Of a stretch of 64,000 nucleotides of DNA, positions 34,108 through 45,600 are shown piece after piece. The DNA is from Eutreptiella sp. 'Long Island Sound 2002' (Eukaryota > Euglenozoa > Euglenophyceae > Eutreptiales > Eutreptiaceae): the NCBI GenBank assembly GCA_964036045.1, contig OZ038381.1, forward strand, positions 64,356,242-64,420,241, read 5' to 3'. The number at the start of each line of letters is the position of its first letter. Position 1 is the first letter of the stretch. A program made the position numbers and the translations under genes. Under the pieces are notes generated by a model. It was not told the DNA's origin. It was given only the letters and a program-made list of their open reading frames with translations, and ran no database searches.

Positions 34108-36909
34108 TCATCTCACTGCCCCAACCACTTCACAATGCAAGCACTAGAAAAACTTCTAGCGCCTCCAATTAGGGTTACCGGAACCCTTGCGCGTGCCCCC
34201 CCACTGATCCTCCAACCCAATGGCGGTCTCATCGAGGAGATAGATCACCCATGCAACTTGGTTGGTTCCCCCCTTTTCGGTTTCCCGCTCCACCTGCCGA
34301 AAGTTCCTACCCCCTGCAAGCCGCTTCTGATTGACGTCCGGGACCCAGAAGGCGTCAAAACTGCTGAGTCGGCCCTTGGAGTCGGGCCTACAGAAGGTGA
34401 AAGGGGGGGTGCACTGGTCGGAGTCAACCAGAGCAAGGGGGAGATAGGGGGCGGCCTCTTCTGGTGGCAGGAGCCACTGCGTTGGATTGCCCTTGCTGAG
34501 CATCTCCTCCACCTCAGCCTTCGCCTTCTGAACGGGTACAGACCTCTTCATCTGCCATTTCCCCCCCCAAACAACAAACTGGGACAGAGTTGTCGAACAA
34601 AAACTTGGATCCCAAATGTCAAACTGCTGCCTCAAACCTGCTCCCTGCACCGGCAACTACCCCCTACGAATGAACTCTTTAAAACATTTGCCGTTGCAAA
34701 CGTGCAACGGTACGGACCCCCATCGACACGAGCCCTCTTTGCCTTGGGCTCGTCAGGCTCAACGCCGCAGGGGGGGCTGACGGTCGAGCTGTTTCCCCAA
34801 TGCTCGATCCGCGACTGCAGATCAGGCATCTTAGCCAGCGCCCTGTCCACCACCACCTGACAGATCCGCCTGATCCTGGGCGAATCCAAGCCTTCAGCTT
34901 CCCAGACCAGCAGAAACCAGCTTGACTTCCCCCTCAAATCCTTGTTGCCCTCGGCAATGACCGAGATGCAGTGGCCCATCCCTCCCCCAGTCCCTCCACT
35001 GCCGTCGACGAGCTTAATGGCATGACCATCAACCCTGCAAATGACATGCCCATACACCCTGTCCTTCACCCTCTCGTACACGGAGTTGTCCTGCGTCTTG
35101 ATGGTTTTTTTGCCAGGCGGAGCTACCAGGTGCTCCGCCCGCCACTCAGCCCAATCCAGCGTCGCCCCCCACCGGCTGTCGACACCCATAGCCCTCTCTG
35201 CCCGGACAAAAAATGTCTTCTGGCGGATACCACGCGCTGCAGCTTGGTATTCCGCATCATACCCCCTGAGGTCGATTCCGACCTGCAGCCACTGACCTGT
35301 CTGGCCGCACACGTCCTTCCTATTCTGCACCGAAATCACCTCCCACTTACCACCCACAAACACCGTTTCTACGACACCCCCAGGAGCAGCCCCCTCGAAC
35401 TCGTAACAAAACCAGGGAGGGTAAACGCCTGCAAGTCGCGACCCAGCCGTGATGAAGTCGCCCCCCAAAGAATTCTGGGCACCCCAGACCGTGGTCGACG
35501 GCGTGACGAACCTCCCCTTCCGCCATATCCTCTTGAAACAACAGGTCTTGCTTTCAACCTGTGTCAAGTGCGGCCCCCCCATCTCGGACCACAGCAGACG
35601 CACCCTGTCCCCCTTTCTGACAATAAACTGCCCCCGACCAACATGGGTCAGGGTGGCCTGGCTGGGGTAGGTCACCTTCGAAGAAAAATACTGGCGACCC
35701 ACCAGGGACCCGTCATCAGCATACAGTTGCCCTGCAGGCAGGGCAGAGGCGCTGGGAAGAATGTTCTGGGTGGTTAGAACTGGCTGGTTGGAACCTTCTG
35801 CAGCAGGTTCATCAGGGTCAGCAGCATCAGCAGGTGGAGGCGAAGGGGGCAACGGGTAATCTACGCCATAGAACATGGCCAGCTCGGTACCCGCCTTCGC
35901 CTCCCGCCGGGTATAAACCCTGGGGGTACCGTCATCCAGGTGGATGATCACGTCGCAATCCCCCAGGCGAGGGCGAGCGTTGATACGGCTCAGAATATTC
36001 CCCCTTTTACCCCCGTCCACCCAAACCCCCCTCCCAGTCTTTGAAGCTGCCCCCCCGCCCCTGATGCACAAAACCTTATCCCCCCTACGCGTCAGACAAT
36101 CCGGTGCCGTCCCTTCAATCATTTCCCCCTTGTACTCCCCAAGGCACGTGTCCGCCTCAAAATCCACCTTCGTTTTCACCCCCCGGCCTTCCCCATCGTG
36201 GACTCGACGATCTGGAGGTGCTTCCCCATAATAAAATGCGGCCGCTCCACCACCGCCCGTTGCCCCCCCTCCTCCCCCGCCCCCGTGTCCCTCACTCGGC
36301 GTTTCCTTGTGCTTCGGCTCCTCGTTGTGACCCCCTCCGGTTTCTTGGCAACCCCCCCGCCCCCCGCTTCCGCCCCCTTCCGCCCACCCTCCGCCTCCGC
36401 AGTCTCGGTGTCCTTCTCCTTCCCCTTCTCCTCCTCCGTTTTCTTCGCCTCCTCCTCCTCCTCCTCCTCCATCAACACGTCTGTCGGGGTTGGGGTGACC
36501 ACCGGCGACTGAGGGTGGGTGCTGGGCGAGCCTTCTCCAAGAAGCTGGCGTTCAGGGCTTGGGCTGGGGCTTCGCTCCTTCTCATTAGCCCACTTCTCCA
36601 CGGGCTCCTCTCCCCATTCCCCCTTGCCGAGAACTGAATACAAACAGCAAGGATCAGAGTTAGATTCTCAAGAAGCACAGCAGCAGAAGAAAGCCCTTAC
36701 GCATGCAATTACATACCAAGGGCTCTCACATCCCCTGGGTGCATGTCCCAGGACGCCCTCCTCTTCTTCTTCTGCTGGCGCTTTTCCCTGCGCCCCGCCG
36801 TCCTCCACCAATCCTCCCCCTCGTCCTACTCCCAGCCGGCCAGCAGCTCGGCCGCCAGGTCCTTTGTCGTCTCCGACACTGGACTCGCAGGACCTATAGG
36901 TGCAGGCAT
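34108..36909 (-). CDS. SET-domain protein gene, two exons, with two homopolymer frameshifts and in-frame TAGs
   Basis: Exon 1 is 36909-36717, from ATG (MPAPIGPASPVSETTKDLA) and ending in phase 1. The intron is 36716-36634 (83 bp): donor GTATGT, acceptor TTTGTATTCAG. Exon 2 runs from 36633. Exon 1 carries TAG 36826-36828 between GWE and DEGEDWW. Exon 2 has a Glu/Lys-rich acidic stretch, then a SET domain: DFEADTCLGEYKGEMI, GNILSRINARP, KAGTELAMFYGVDYP. This follows the SET order of N-terminal strand, RINA in place of the usual FINHSC, and the G-E-L-xx-YG ending. Frameshifts lie in a 6-G run (36179-36184) and a 5-G run (34717-34721). The tail holds TAGs at 34657, 34156 and 34144 and ends at TGA 34108-34110. 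SET proteins methylate lysine; the NHSC loss makes activity doubtful. Confidence 0.7.
36634..36716 (-). other. Intron of the SET gene
   Basis: On the minus strand the donor is GTATGT after CCCTTG and the acceptor is TTTGTATTCAG before TTCTCGG. Removing the 83 bp joins two open frames in phase (CTTG + TTCTC gives Leu-Val-Leu). It is the clearest spliceosomal intron in the window. Confidence 0.72.
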
Positions 36910-37299
36910 ATGGTTTCGTTTGTGAGGCTCTTTGTGAATCAGTAATTAGGGGGTAGCCTATCGAGGTTGATCATCAGTGGTGTTGTGCAATCAGTGGCAA
37001 ACCAGCTTCTGCCCCTTCACCCTCCGCTTCTGCTCCTTCTTCGCCCTCCTCCGCTGCTTCCTCCACTTCGGCTTCAGCTGCACCTGGATCAGAGGATGTG
37101 CGTTCTATTGCAAGGACCAGCCTAGCAATGTCGTGCATCAGGGGCGATAAATCAATAGTCAGGGGGTAGCCCATCAAGTTCGTGCATCAGAGGCCGCTGG
37201 CAAATCAATAGTCAGGGGGTAGCCTATCAAGTTCGTGCATCAGAGGCCCCCGGTAAGTCAATAGTCAGGGGTTAGCCTATCAAGTTCGTGCTTCAGAAC

Positions 37300-37770
37300 T
37301 GCCTTTGGAACTGTTGATGTGTTGACCAGGATCGCGGTGGTAGTAATGGGTGGTGACTGTGGGACTCGTCAGATGGCGGGTGCGAGAGGGGCTAAGAGGG
37401 GTCGGGGTGTGTTGATTGGGCAATGGCCTGTGCCGCCCGAGGGGTGAAGCACCTGCAGCGGCTTTCTTCTCCGCCTCCAGCTTGGCTGCCTCGTCTGCAG
37501 CGGCTTTCTTCTCGGCCTCCAGCTTGGCTGCCTTGTCTGCAGCGGCTTTCTTCTCGGCCTCCAACTTGGCTGCCTTGTCTGCAGCGGCTTTCTCCTCGGC
37601 CTCCAACTTGGCTGCCTTGTCGGCAGCGGCTTTCTTCTCGGCCTCCAGCTTGGCTGCCTTGTCTGCAGCACAAGGAACAGATGGATGGGGCAGGGGGTTG
37701 CATGGGTGATGGCACAGCAAGCGGAGGAGGAGGGCGGACGGGGGTCGGGGAGTATACGACGCAGAGGGTA
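37300..37770 (-). other. Exon-like Ala/Lys/Glu repeat segment, copy A
   Basis: The minus strand holds five 39-bp repeats, each encoding a 13-residue helix unit such as DKAAKLEAEKKAA. The repeat block is bounded upstream by a pyrimidine stretch and CTGCAG and downstream by GCTGCAG followed by GTGCTTC, so AG/GT splice-like borders enclose an in-phase cassette. The flanks (RHRPLPNQHTPTP) look non-coding. It may be a captured exon of a coiled-coil protein. Confidence 0.5.
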
Positions 37771-38289
37771 AACCAATAGTCAGGGGGTAGCCTATCAAGT
37801 TCGTGCATCAGAGGCCCTTGGTGAATCAATAGTCAGGGGCTAGCCTATCATGTTAGTGCATCAGGGACCCCGTGGCAATTCAATAGTCAGGGGGTAGCCT
37901 ATCAAGTTCGTGCATCAGAGGCCCTGGGTAAACCAATAGTCAGGGGGTAGCCTATCAAGTTCGTGCATCAGAGGCCCCCGGTAAATCAATAGTTACGGGC
38001 AGGCCTATCAAGTTCGTGCATCGAAGGCCCTGGGTAAACCAATAGTCAGGGGGTAGCCTATCAAGTTCGTGCATCAGAGGCCCCTGGTAAATCAATAGTC
38101 AGGGGGTAGCCTATCAAATTCCTGCATCAGAGGCCGCTGGCAAATCAATAGTCAGGGGGTAGCCTATCAAGTTAGTGCATCAGAGGCCGCTGGCAAATCA
38201 ATAGTCAGGGGGTAGCCTATCAAGTTCGTGCATCAGAGGCGCCCAGTAAGTCAATAGTCAGGGGGTAGCCTATCAAGTTCGTGACTCAG

Positions 38290-38685
38290 AAGTGCCTTTG
38301 GAACTGTTGATGTGTTGACCAGGACTGCGGTGGTGGTAATTGGTGGTGACTGTGGGACTCGTCAGATGGCGGGTGCGAGAGGGGCTAAGATGGGTCGGGG
38401 TGTGTTGATTCGGCAATGGCCTGTGCCGCCCGAGGGGTGAAGCACCTGCAGCGGCTTTCTTCTCCGCCTCCAACTTGGCTGCCTCGTCTGCAGCGGCTTT
38501 CTTCTCGGCCTCCAGCTTGGCTGCCTTGTCTGCGGCGGCTTTCTTCTCGGCCTCCAGCTTGGCTGCCTTGTCTGCAGCATGAGGAACAGATGGATGGGGC
38601 AGGGGGTTGCATGGGTGATGGCACAGCAAGCGGAATAGGAGGGCGGACGGGTGTCGGGGGGTATACGACGCAGAGGGTAAACCAA
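38290..38685 (-). other. Exon-like Ala/Lys/Glu repeat segment, copy B
   Basis: Same layout as 37300-37770 but with three 39-bp units, so the number of units varies while the flanks are conserved. The same AG and GT borders are present. Confidence 0.5.
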
Positions 38686-39149
38686 TAGTCAGGGGGTAGC
38701 CTTTCAAGTTCATGCATCAGAGGCCCTTGGTAAATCAATAGTCAGGGGGTAGCCTATTAAGTTAGTGCATCAGAGGCCCCCGGTGATTCAATAGTCAGGG
38801 GGTAGCCTATCAAGTTCCTGCATCAGAGGCCCTGGGTAAACCAATAGTCAGGGGGTAGCCTATCAAGTTCGTGCATCAGAGGCCCCCGGTAAATCAATAG
38901 TTACGGGCAGGCCTATCAAGTTCGTGCATCAGAGGCCCTGGGTAAACCAATAGTCAGGGGGCAGGCCTATCAAGTTCGTGCATCAGAGGTTCCTGGCAAA
39001 TCAATAGTCAGGGGGTAGTCAGTAGCCTATCAAATTCGTGCATCAGAGGCCGCTGGCAAATCAATAGTCAGGGGGTAGCCTATCAAGTTCGTGCATCAGA
39101 GGCCCCCAGTAAGTCAATAGTCAGGGGTTAGCCCATCAAGTTCGTGAAT

Positions 39150-39590
39150 CAGAAGTGCCTTTGGAACTGTTGATGTGTTGACCAGGACTGCGGTAGTGGT
39201 AATGGGTGGTGACTGTGGGACTCGTCAGATGGCGGGTGCGAGAGAAGCTAAGATGGGTCGGGGTGTGTTGATTGGGCAATGGCCTGTGCCACCCGAGGGG
39301 TGAAGCACCTGCAGCGGCTTTCTTCTGGGCCTCCAGCTTGGCTGCCTCGTCTGCAGCGGCTTTCTTCTCGGCCTCCAGCTTGGCTGCCTTGTCTGCAGCG
39401 GCTTTCTTCTCAGCCTCCAACTTGGCTGCCTTGTCTGCAGCGGCTTTCTTCTCGGCCTCCAGCTTGGCTGCCTTGTCTGCAGCACAAGGAACAGATGGAT
39501 GGGGCAGGGGGTTGCATGGGTGATGGCACAGCAAGCGGAGGAGGAGGGCGGACGGGGGTCGAGGAATATACAACGCAGAGGGTAAAACAA
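39150..39590 (-). other. Exon-like Ala/Lys/Glu repeat segment, copy C
   Basis: Third copy, with four 39-bp units and flanks matching copies A and B. Its last unit has CAG (Gln) where the others have GAG (Glu): KLEAQKKAA. Confidence 0.5.
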
Positions 39591-40330
39591 TAGTCAGGGG
39601 GTAGCCTATCAAGTTCGTGCATCAGAGGCCCTTGGTAAATGAATAGTCAGGGGGTAGCCTATCAAGTTAGTGCATCAGAGGCCCCCGGTAAATAAATAGT
39701 CAGGGGGTAGCCTATCAAGTTCCTGCATCAGAGGCCCTGGGTAAACCAATAGTCAGGGGGTAGCCTATCAAGTTCGTGCATCAGAGGCGCCCGGTAAATC
39801 AATAGTTACGGGCAGGCCTATCAAGTTCGTGCATCAGAGGGCGCTGGCAAATCAATAGTCCGGGGGTAGCCTATCAAATTCGTGCATCAGAGGCCGCTGG
39901 CAAATCAATGATCAGGGGGTAGCCTATCAGGTTCGTGCATCAGAGGCCCCCGCTAAATCAATGAACAGAGGGTAGCCTATCAAGTTCGTGCATCAGAGGC
40001 CCCCGGTAAATCAATAGTCAGTGGGTAGCCTATCAAGTTCGTGCATCAGAGGCGCCCGGTAAATCAATAGTTACGGGCAGGCCTATCAAGTTCGTGCCTC
40101 AGAGGGCGCTGGCAAATCAAAAGTCCGGGGGTAGCCTATCAAATTCGTGCATCAGAGGCCGCTGGGAAATCAATGATCAGGGGGTAGCCTATCAGGTTCG
40201 TGCATCAGAGGCCCCCGCTAAATCAATGAACAGAGGGTAGCCTATCAAGTTCGTGCATCAGAGGCCCCCGGTAAATCAATAGTCAGTGGTTAGCCTATCA
40301 CGTTCGTGCATCAGAGGCCCTGGGTAAACC

Positions 40331-40640
40331 AATAATCAGGGCCTCTGATGCACGAACCTGATAGGCTACCCCCTGACTATTGATTTGCCAGTGGCCTCTG
40401 ATGCAGGAACTTGATAGGCTACCCCCTGCCCATTGATTTTCCAGGGGCCTCTGATGCACGAACTTGATAGGCTACCCCCTGACTATTGATCTACCAAGGA
40501 CCTCTGATGCACGAACTTGATAGGCCATTCCCTGACTATTGACTTACCAAGGCCCTCTGATGCACGAACTTGATAGGCTACCCCCTGACTATTGATTTAC
40601 TGGGGGCCTCTGATGCACGAACTTGATAGGCTCCCATGGT
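40331..40640 (+). repeat. 53-bp satellite, short forward block
   Basis: About six units in the forward orientation, directly abutting the reverse array at 40330. The head-to-head switch makes a large inverted repeat. It ends just before the 3' end of the Ulp1-like gene relic. Confidence 0.88.
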
Positions 40641-40659
40641 GATGCGTAGTAATGTAGTG

Positions 40660-41780
40660 TCACAATGTAGTGTCGTGCAATTCCTGGCAAACCTGCAGGG
40701 AGTTCTTCTGGCAATTCCTGCTCCGTCTCTTCTCCTCTTGCTTCCTCTCCGGCTGCTGCTGGTGCTCCTTCTGCCGCCTCTCCTCCTGCTTCTTCCGCGG
40801 CGGCGACTTCCTCCGCTGCTTCTCCTTCCGCTCCTTCTTCTGCCTCCGCTGCTGCCTCCGCCGCTGCTTCACCCGTTTCCTCTGCGGCTTGCTCCGCTTG
40901 CCCCGCACCTGTATCAAGGGATGTGCGTTGTAATGTTGGGCCAAGCCTATCAGCCTCGTGCATCCGAGGTGTTTGAAATCAGTAGCACACGTTCCGGTGC
41001 TGCCTCCACACCTTCCACGTTGCCTGCTTCCGGCTCTTTTGGCTCCTCCGTCTTTGGCACTGTAGGCGACGATGGGAGCACTGCTGCTGGCATGCATCGG
41101 CGAGACGCTCGCCCAACAGTGATATATCATACCTTCCTCTTCTGCCATCTTCATCTGTTCCTCACGACTTGCAGGCATTGTGGATACTGAAGAAGGTGTT
41201 CTAGAATCCGGGAAGAGCAGATGATCGGGAACTACATCCGTATGCAGCAGACGTACTGTTCTGTGCCAATTACGTAAAATATTCTTAGGGTCTAAGTCGC
41301 TTAGTTCTAGCGATAGAGGTGACAAATCAACCTCGCTACCGCCTAAAACAAGGGAAACGACCCACTCTGCACCACAGCAAGCAAACACTGCACACGACCA
41401 ACCATCTGGCTGATGTACACAGTGAAATTTCTTAAGCTTCACGTCGGTAGAGAATGGCCATGGCTGGTGCTGGTTATGCACCTGCCAATGCCGCTAAAGG
41501 AGGTCCCACAGAACGGTTCCACGCTGTTGCCGTTGGGCAGAATCCGGACACAGAGAATCCAGAATCCACACTTCAGGGGACGAGAGCAGATGAAGAAAAA
41601 CTGCCACCTACCAGTGCCCCTGCTCGCCACAGACCAAAGTAAGCCAATTGAGGTCAAAGCAGTTTTCCTTCTGTGGCAAGCTTATTTTCCGCCAAAGGGT
41701 AACAGGCCAGACCCTTCGCTGGAGGCCGAGTTTCCGATGGAGCAGCAAATTCATGAGTTGCACTCGAATTTCAATCAAAT
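40660..41780 (-). pseudogene. Ulp1-like (C48) peptidase gene, 3' half (copy 1)
   Basis: The main ORF (41481-40660) holds the second half of the peptidase: FHCVHQPDGWSCAVFACCGA gives the catalytic Gln and Cys. It ends in a Lys/Arg/Gln-rich tail (RKRVKQRRRQQRRQ) and TGA 40660-40662. Upstream the frame is cut by TAG 41494-41496, where copy 2 has AAG (Lys), so this TAG is a real nonsense change. The gene stops dead at 41780, where LINE-A begins; everything N-terminal of the DLNWLIL-HWW region is missing. 40902-41780 is duplicated at 62221-63099. The family removes SUMO/ubiquitin-like tags; this copy is a relic. Confidence 0.82.
40902..41780. repeat. 879-bp direct duplication, copy 1 (partner 62221-63099)
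   Basis: Begins CCCGCACCTGTATCAAGGGA and ends CAATCAAAT. The copies have equal length, no indels that I could see, and roughly 96-97% identity by eye. They flank 41781-62220, which holds LINE-A and its nested material. Copy 1 retains the gene's 3' side and copy 2 its 5' side. Confidence 0.85.
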
Positions 41781-42155
41781 CGTTTTTTGGCTTTGTTTGT
41801 GGACGCTTGCATGTGAGCCGTGTGTGAAGTAGCCCGTGACCACCGCTGATTTTCTGATTGAGGACCCCTTCTCAGGATTTTCCGGCAAGGACAAGCTCAA
41901 AGCTCATCCAAAAAAATTCCAAAAAAATTCCAAAAAACTCCTAAAAAAATTCGAAAAAATTCCAAAAAAGGGGGCAGGACCAAGCGCGGGGAGTGAAAAG
42001 CCGGGAGCCGGGACTGGCAGCAGGCGGGCGGGAAGACAGAGAGGAGGGAGAAGAAGAGGTGGAAGAGGGAGAAGCGGAGGGAGGAGGGCAGGAGAGTGCT
42101 GTTGGAGACAGGGTGGAGGAGGGAGCAATGGGGAAGGGACAGGAGAGGGAAGTGA

Positions 42156-42617
42156 GAGGGTGGGGGCAAGCGGGGGAGAGAGGCGGACGAGCAGGATCAG
42201 CAAGCAGAGCAGCAGCAGGAGGGGGAAGGGGAAGGGAGGCCAAGAAGGAAACGGGCGAGGGGAGTCAGGTACGGGGAGGAGCAGCGGGGCCATGAAGAGC
42301 AGGGGGTGGTGCGGGAAGGGATGACAGTGTATGGTCCGCACAAGGTGAGTGGGAAGTGGAGGAGGTATGTTGGAACAGTGGAGGAGATGATCAAACAACA
42401 AGATCGCAAGGGACATGTGACGAGGGCAGCCATCGTGCAGTGGGAGGATCAGGGGGAGGGGGATGAGGAGAGACTGCCGTACCTGGTGGAAAGGTTGCAG
42501 GTATGCCCGCAAGGTAGGGAGATGGAAATACACGGGCAGCTGGTTCCGGAGCACGAGGCGACAGAATTGGAAAGAGAAGAGGTGTCGACGGGGGGGAAGA
42601 ACAAGAAGAGGAAGTGA
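42156..42617 (+). CDS. LINE-A ORF1 (small basic protein)
   Basis: The frame is open from just after TGA 42153-42155 to TGA 42615-42617. A Gln/Glu/Arg-rich lead is followed by GMTVYGPHKVSGKWRRYVGT and VEEMIKQQDRKGHVTRAAIV. This resembles a small barrel of the Tudor/SH3 type (a guess from pattern, not a firm call). Only 6 bases separate its stop from the ORF2 ATG. LINE ORF1 proteins usually bind RNA. The true start is unclear, since two other GA-rich frames overlap upstream. Confidence 0.5.
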   Translation, partial: EGGGKRGREADEQDQQAEQQQEGEGEGRPRRKRARGVRYGEEQRGHEEQGVVREGMTVYGPHKVSGKWRRYVGTVEEMIKQQDRKGHVTRAAIVQWEDQGEGDEERLPYLVERLQVCPQGREMEIHGQLVPEHEATELEREEVSTGGKNKKRK

Positions 42618-42623
42618 CAATTA

Positions 42624-45600
42624 ATGAAGCGGGGGGCGGCCGGGAAGAAGAAGAAAGAAGCCAGACGAAGACAGGGGGGAAGGAGCAAAGGGGAAGGACA
42701 AGGCACGACAGACAACGGGGATCTGCGAGTGGATGGGGAGGGCAGGTGGCAACACATGAAGTTGTACACCCATAATGACCCCGCGGCACTGGATCGGGCG
42801 GACAAGGCAGCGTGGCAGCAGATGAAGCTGCATGAGGCGGACCCCGACGTGGTGGCGTACCAGGATGTAAGGTTGCAGGGGAAGGACAACGTCGTGTGCG
42901 CGCAGATGTACGACAATGAGGGGAGAGAGTACCAGCGGAAGTGGGCGCAGGGGGTGCCGCCGTTGGTGCGCAGAGGGCTCAGCGTTGTGCAGCACAAGAA
43001 GGTGGGAGCGAGGGGACGAAGGGCGGTGTATGATGTGGCGACGGAGCATGGACAGGTAGTCATCATCAACTGCCATGTCCCACATGGGAGGAGGGTCAAG
43101 GAGTATGTGGCGCAGCTGAGGATGGAGTACATCAGGGCGCTGGAGAGGGGGCCAGTCATCGTGGTTGGAGACTTCAACTACGATCCCCGGAGGAGGGGCG
43201 CGGAGACGGAGGTGGACCGCGAGGTGCAGAAGTTTGTGCAGGAAATGAGGCTGCAGGATGTGTCGTACAGTGGAGCGCCGGGCCCTCCACACTACCCGGC
43301 ACCGGAAGGCAGCGCGCCGTTGCGGATAGACGCGGTGTACGCGGACCCCAGCTGGGTCAAGGGGGTGACGGCAGGATACATGGTGGGGCCGGAAGAAATG
43401 CAGGACAGGAAGGGGCATTGCCGCATGATGGTGACTGTGGACGTGAAGGTGGGGGAGCCCGGGGACGAACAGGAGGATGAGCAGGGGTTGGAAGAGGAAG
43501 GCGTCACTCTGCCGCCAATGGTGAAGTAGCCGGAGGAGGGGGACAAGAGGTGGCAGCAGTGGGGGCAGCGGGTACACGCCGAAATCAGGCAGCGGAAACA
43601 CGTTCATCAAGCCATGAGGAGGGCAGCGCGGATATGCGGGTTTACCAAGCAAGGGGTGGAGTCGCAGGCACAGCCCAAGCTGCAAAGGCTGGTGGCCACC
43701 CTGAGGAAGCGGCGGCACGAAAAGGTCGAGGCAAGGGCGCGGGAAGAGGGGACGGAGTGGCAAACGGAGGTGACACAGGCAAAGAAGAGGGTGCAAACAG
43801 CGAGGAGGGCTGTGGAGGAGGAACACGAGAGGATATACCAGAAAGTGGTGGCGGAGCATGAGCGGTACATGGAAAGGGCGGTACCGTACAAGTTGCTACG
43901 GTACATCAGAGAGCTCGCTGAGGCTGGAAAACCAAAGGAAATCAGGGCGGTGAGACTGCAGTTTGGCAGGGTCACTGGCAACAAAAAGGAAGTGCTGGAG
44001 GACGTGGCGCAGAGTTTCAGGAGGCAGCACAACCAGAGGCAGCAGGAGCTAAGCAGGATCACAAGGAGAAGGGTAAGGGCGTTACCGCGGGTGTTCGCAG
44101 CGGAGCAGAGCGAGGACATACACCGCAGCAGGGTGACGATAGGGGAAATTAAGGAGGCAGTGAAGGCTCTCAAGGGGAAAAAGAGCCCGGGAGTGGACCA
44201 GCTGGCGGCGGAGGCGTACCAGCACCTGGAGGCGCCGGAGCTGGATGGTCTAGCGGGGAGGGTCACGGAGGTGTTGCGCACAGGCGAGCCCCCAAGGGAA
44301 TGGGGGGGCAAGGTGCGGCCCCGGTACAAGAAGGGGGATCACCTCAGGCCGGGGAACTGGAGACCAATATGCTGTGCCGTCACAGAGGCCAAGCTGGTCT
44401 GGATGGTGATCTTCGGGAGGATACAGCGGCGGCTGTATGCAGCGGGGGTCATACCGGACAATATGTGGGGGTCAGTGCCGGGTAGGTCCACACAGGAAGC
44501 AAGCTTCCTGTACGATATGTACCTCGATGATGAGGACCTAGAGGCGTTCATGGCGTCTGTGGACGTGAAGGGGGCGTTCCCCAACACGCCGCATAGGCTC
44601 ATAGAGGAGGTGTGGCGACAGGTAGGACTCCCATATGGTGACTTCATGGAAAAGTACCTGCGCTCAAGGAGGTACACGGTCGCCACGGGGAAGGGGTGTA
44701 CCGATCGGGTAACCCCAGGCAGCGGAGTGCCACAAGGCGGGGTGGAGGGCCCGTTCCTGTACTTGCTGGCCATGCTCCCCCTGATGAGTTGGATAGCGGG
44801 GGAATACCCACAACTGGCGCGGGCGCCACACACGTTGCCGGCGCAGGCGTATGTTGATGATGCGGTACCCATGGCGCGGGATGAAAAGGCCAAAAGGGTG
44901 GTACAGGACCTGATGCAGAGGTACGGGAGGGATAACCACCTTGTCTGGAGCGCGGAGAAGTCGGCGGTTCTGAGGAGGGGTGGAGAGGAAGGCATGGCGC
45001 TGGATGTAGGAGACGGAGTGGCATGGCTGGAGAGGGCAGAGGAAGCGGTGGTGCTGGGACATGTGCAGGCCATGGAGGCGAGGGGGGTCAGGCTACCTGA
45101 CAGATTAGTCCGGGGGTTCAGGGCGATGCTGGTGGTCCTGCGGCATCACCCCCCGTCAGTGCAGACGACCCTGTACTACCTGCGGGCGGTGCTCAATGCG
45201 GCGGTAGGGTACCAGGGGATGCACCTCCCGTACTGGAGGGAGCAGCTGGAGGAGGTGGAGGGAGAAGTGCGGAGGCTCATCAGAGGGTATGAGGGGATAC
45301 CCACAGAGGTGCTGTGGTGCGTGTTGCGGTCGCCGACGGCCTACTATGGAGAAGGGATGCCCACGGCGGGGGAGGCGTACAGGGCACACACAGCGAGGAC
45401 GCTGAGCAGGATGTGCCACAATCCGGAAGAGGTGGTGAGACGGGTGTGCTATCACGCGGTCGCAGAGGTTCAGAAGGAGGAGAACATGTGCCGGCGCTAT
45501 GTGTGGCACCGGCGAAGACGGTCGGCGGCGGGGAGAAAGGAGCGCATGTGGCGCGCCCTACAGGCAGTGTTGCCGGGGGAGGAACACATGCTGGCAACCA

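Larger units (their letters stand above)
36940..40330 (-). repeat. 53-bp tandem satellite, right array (reverse), interrupted by three exon-like segments
   Basis: The same 53-bp unit as 31500-32555 in reverse complement (AATAGTCAGGGGGTAGCCTA, TCAAGTTCGTGCATCAGAGG). Three related non-satellite segments (about 37300-37770, 38290-38685, 39150-39590) are embedded. Their shared landmark GAACTGTTGATGTG sits at 37308, 38301 and 39164, so satellite plus segment forms a higher-order unit of 993 and 863 bp. Confidence 0.92.

Noticed and set aside
36104-36900. Plus-strand Pro/Ser/Leu-rich ORFs
   Set aside because: Antisense shadows of the SET gene's Glu/Lys-rich exon sequence.
31500-40640. CRISPR-like array
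   Set aside because: Units are contiguous 53-bp tandem repeats without spacers, in a eukaryotic TE setting.
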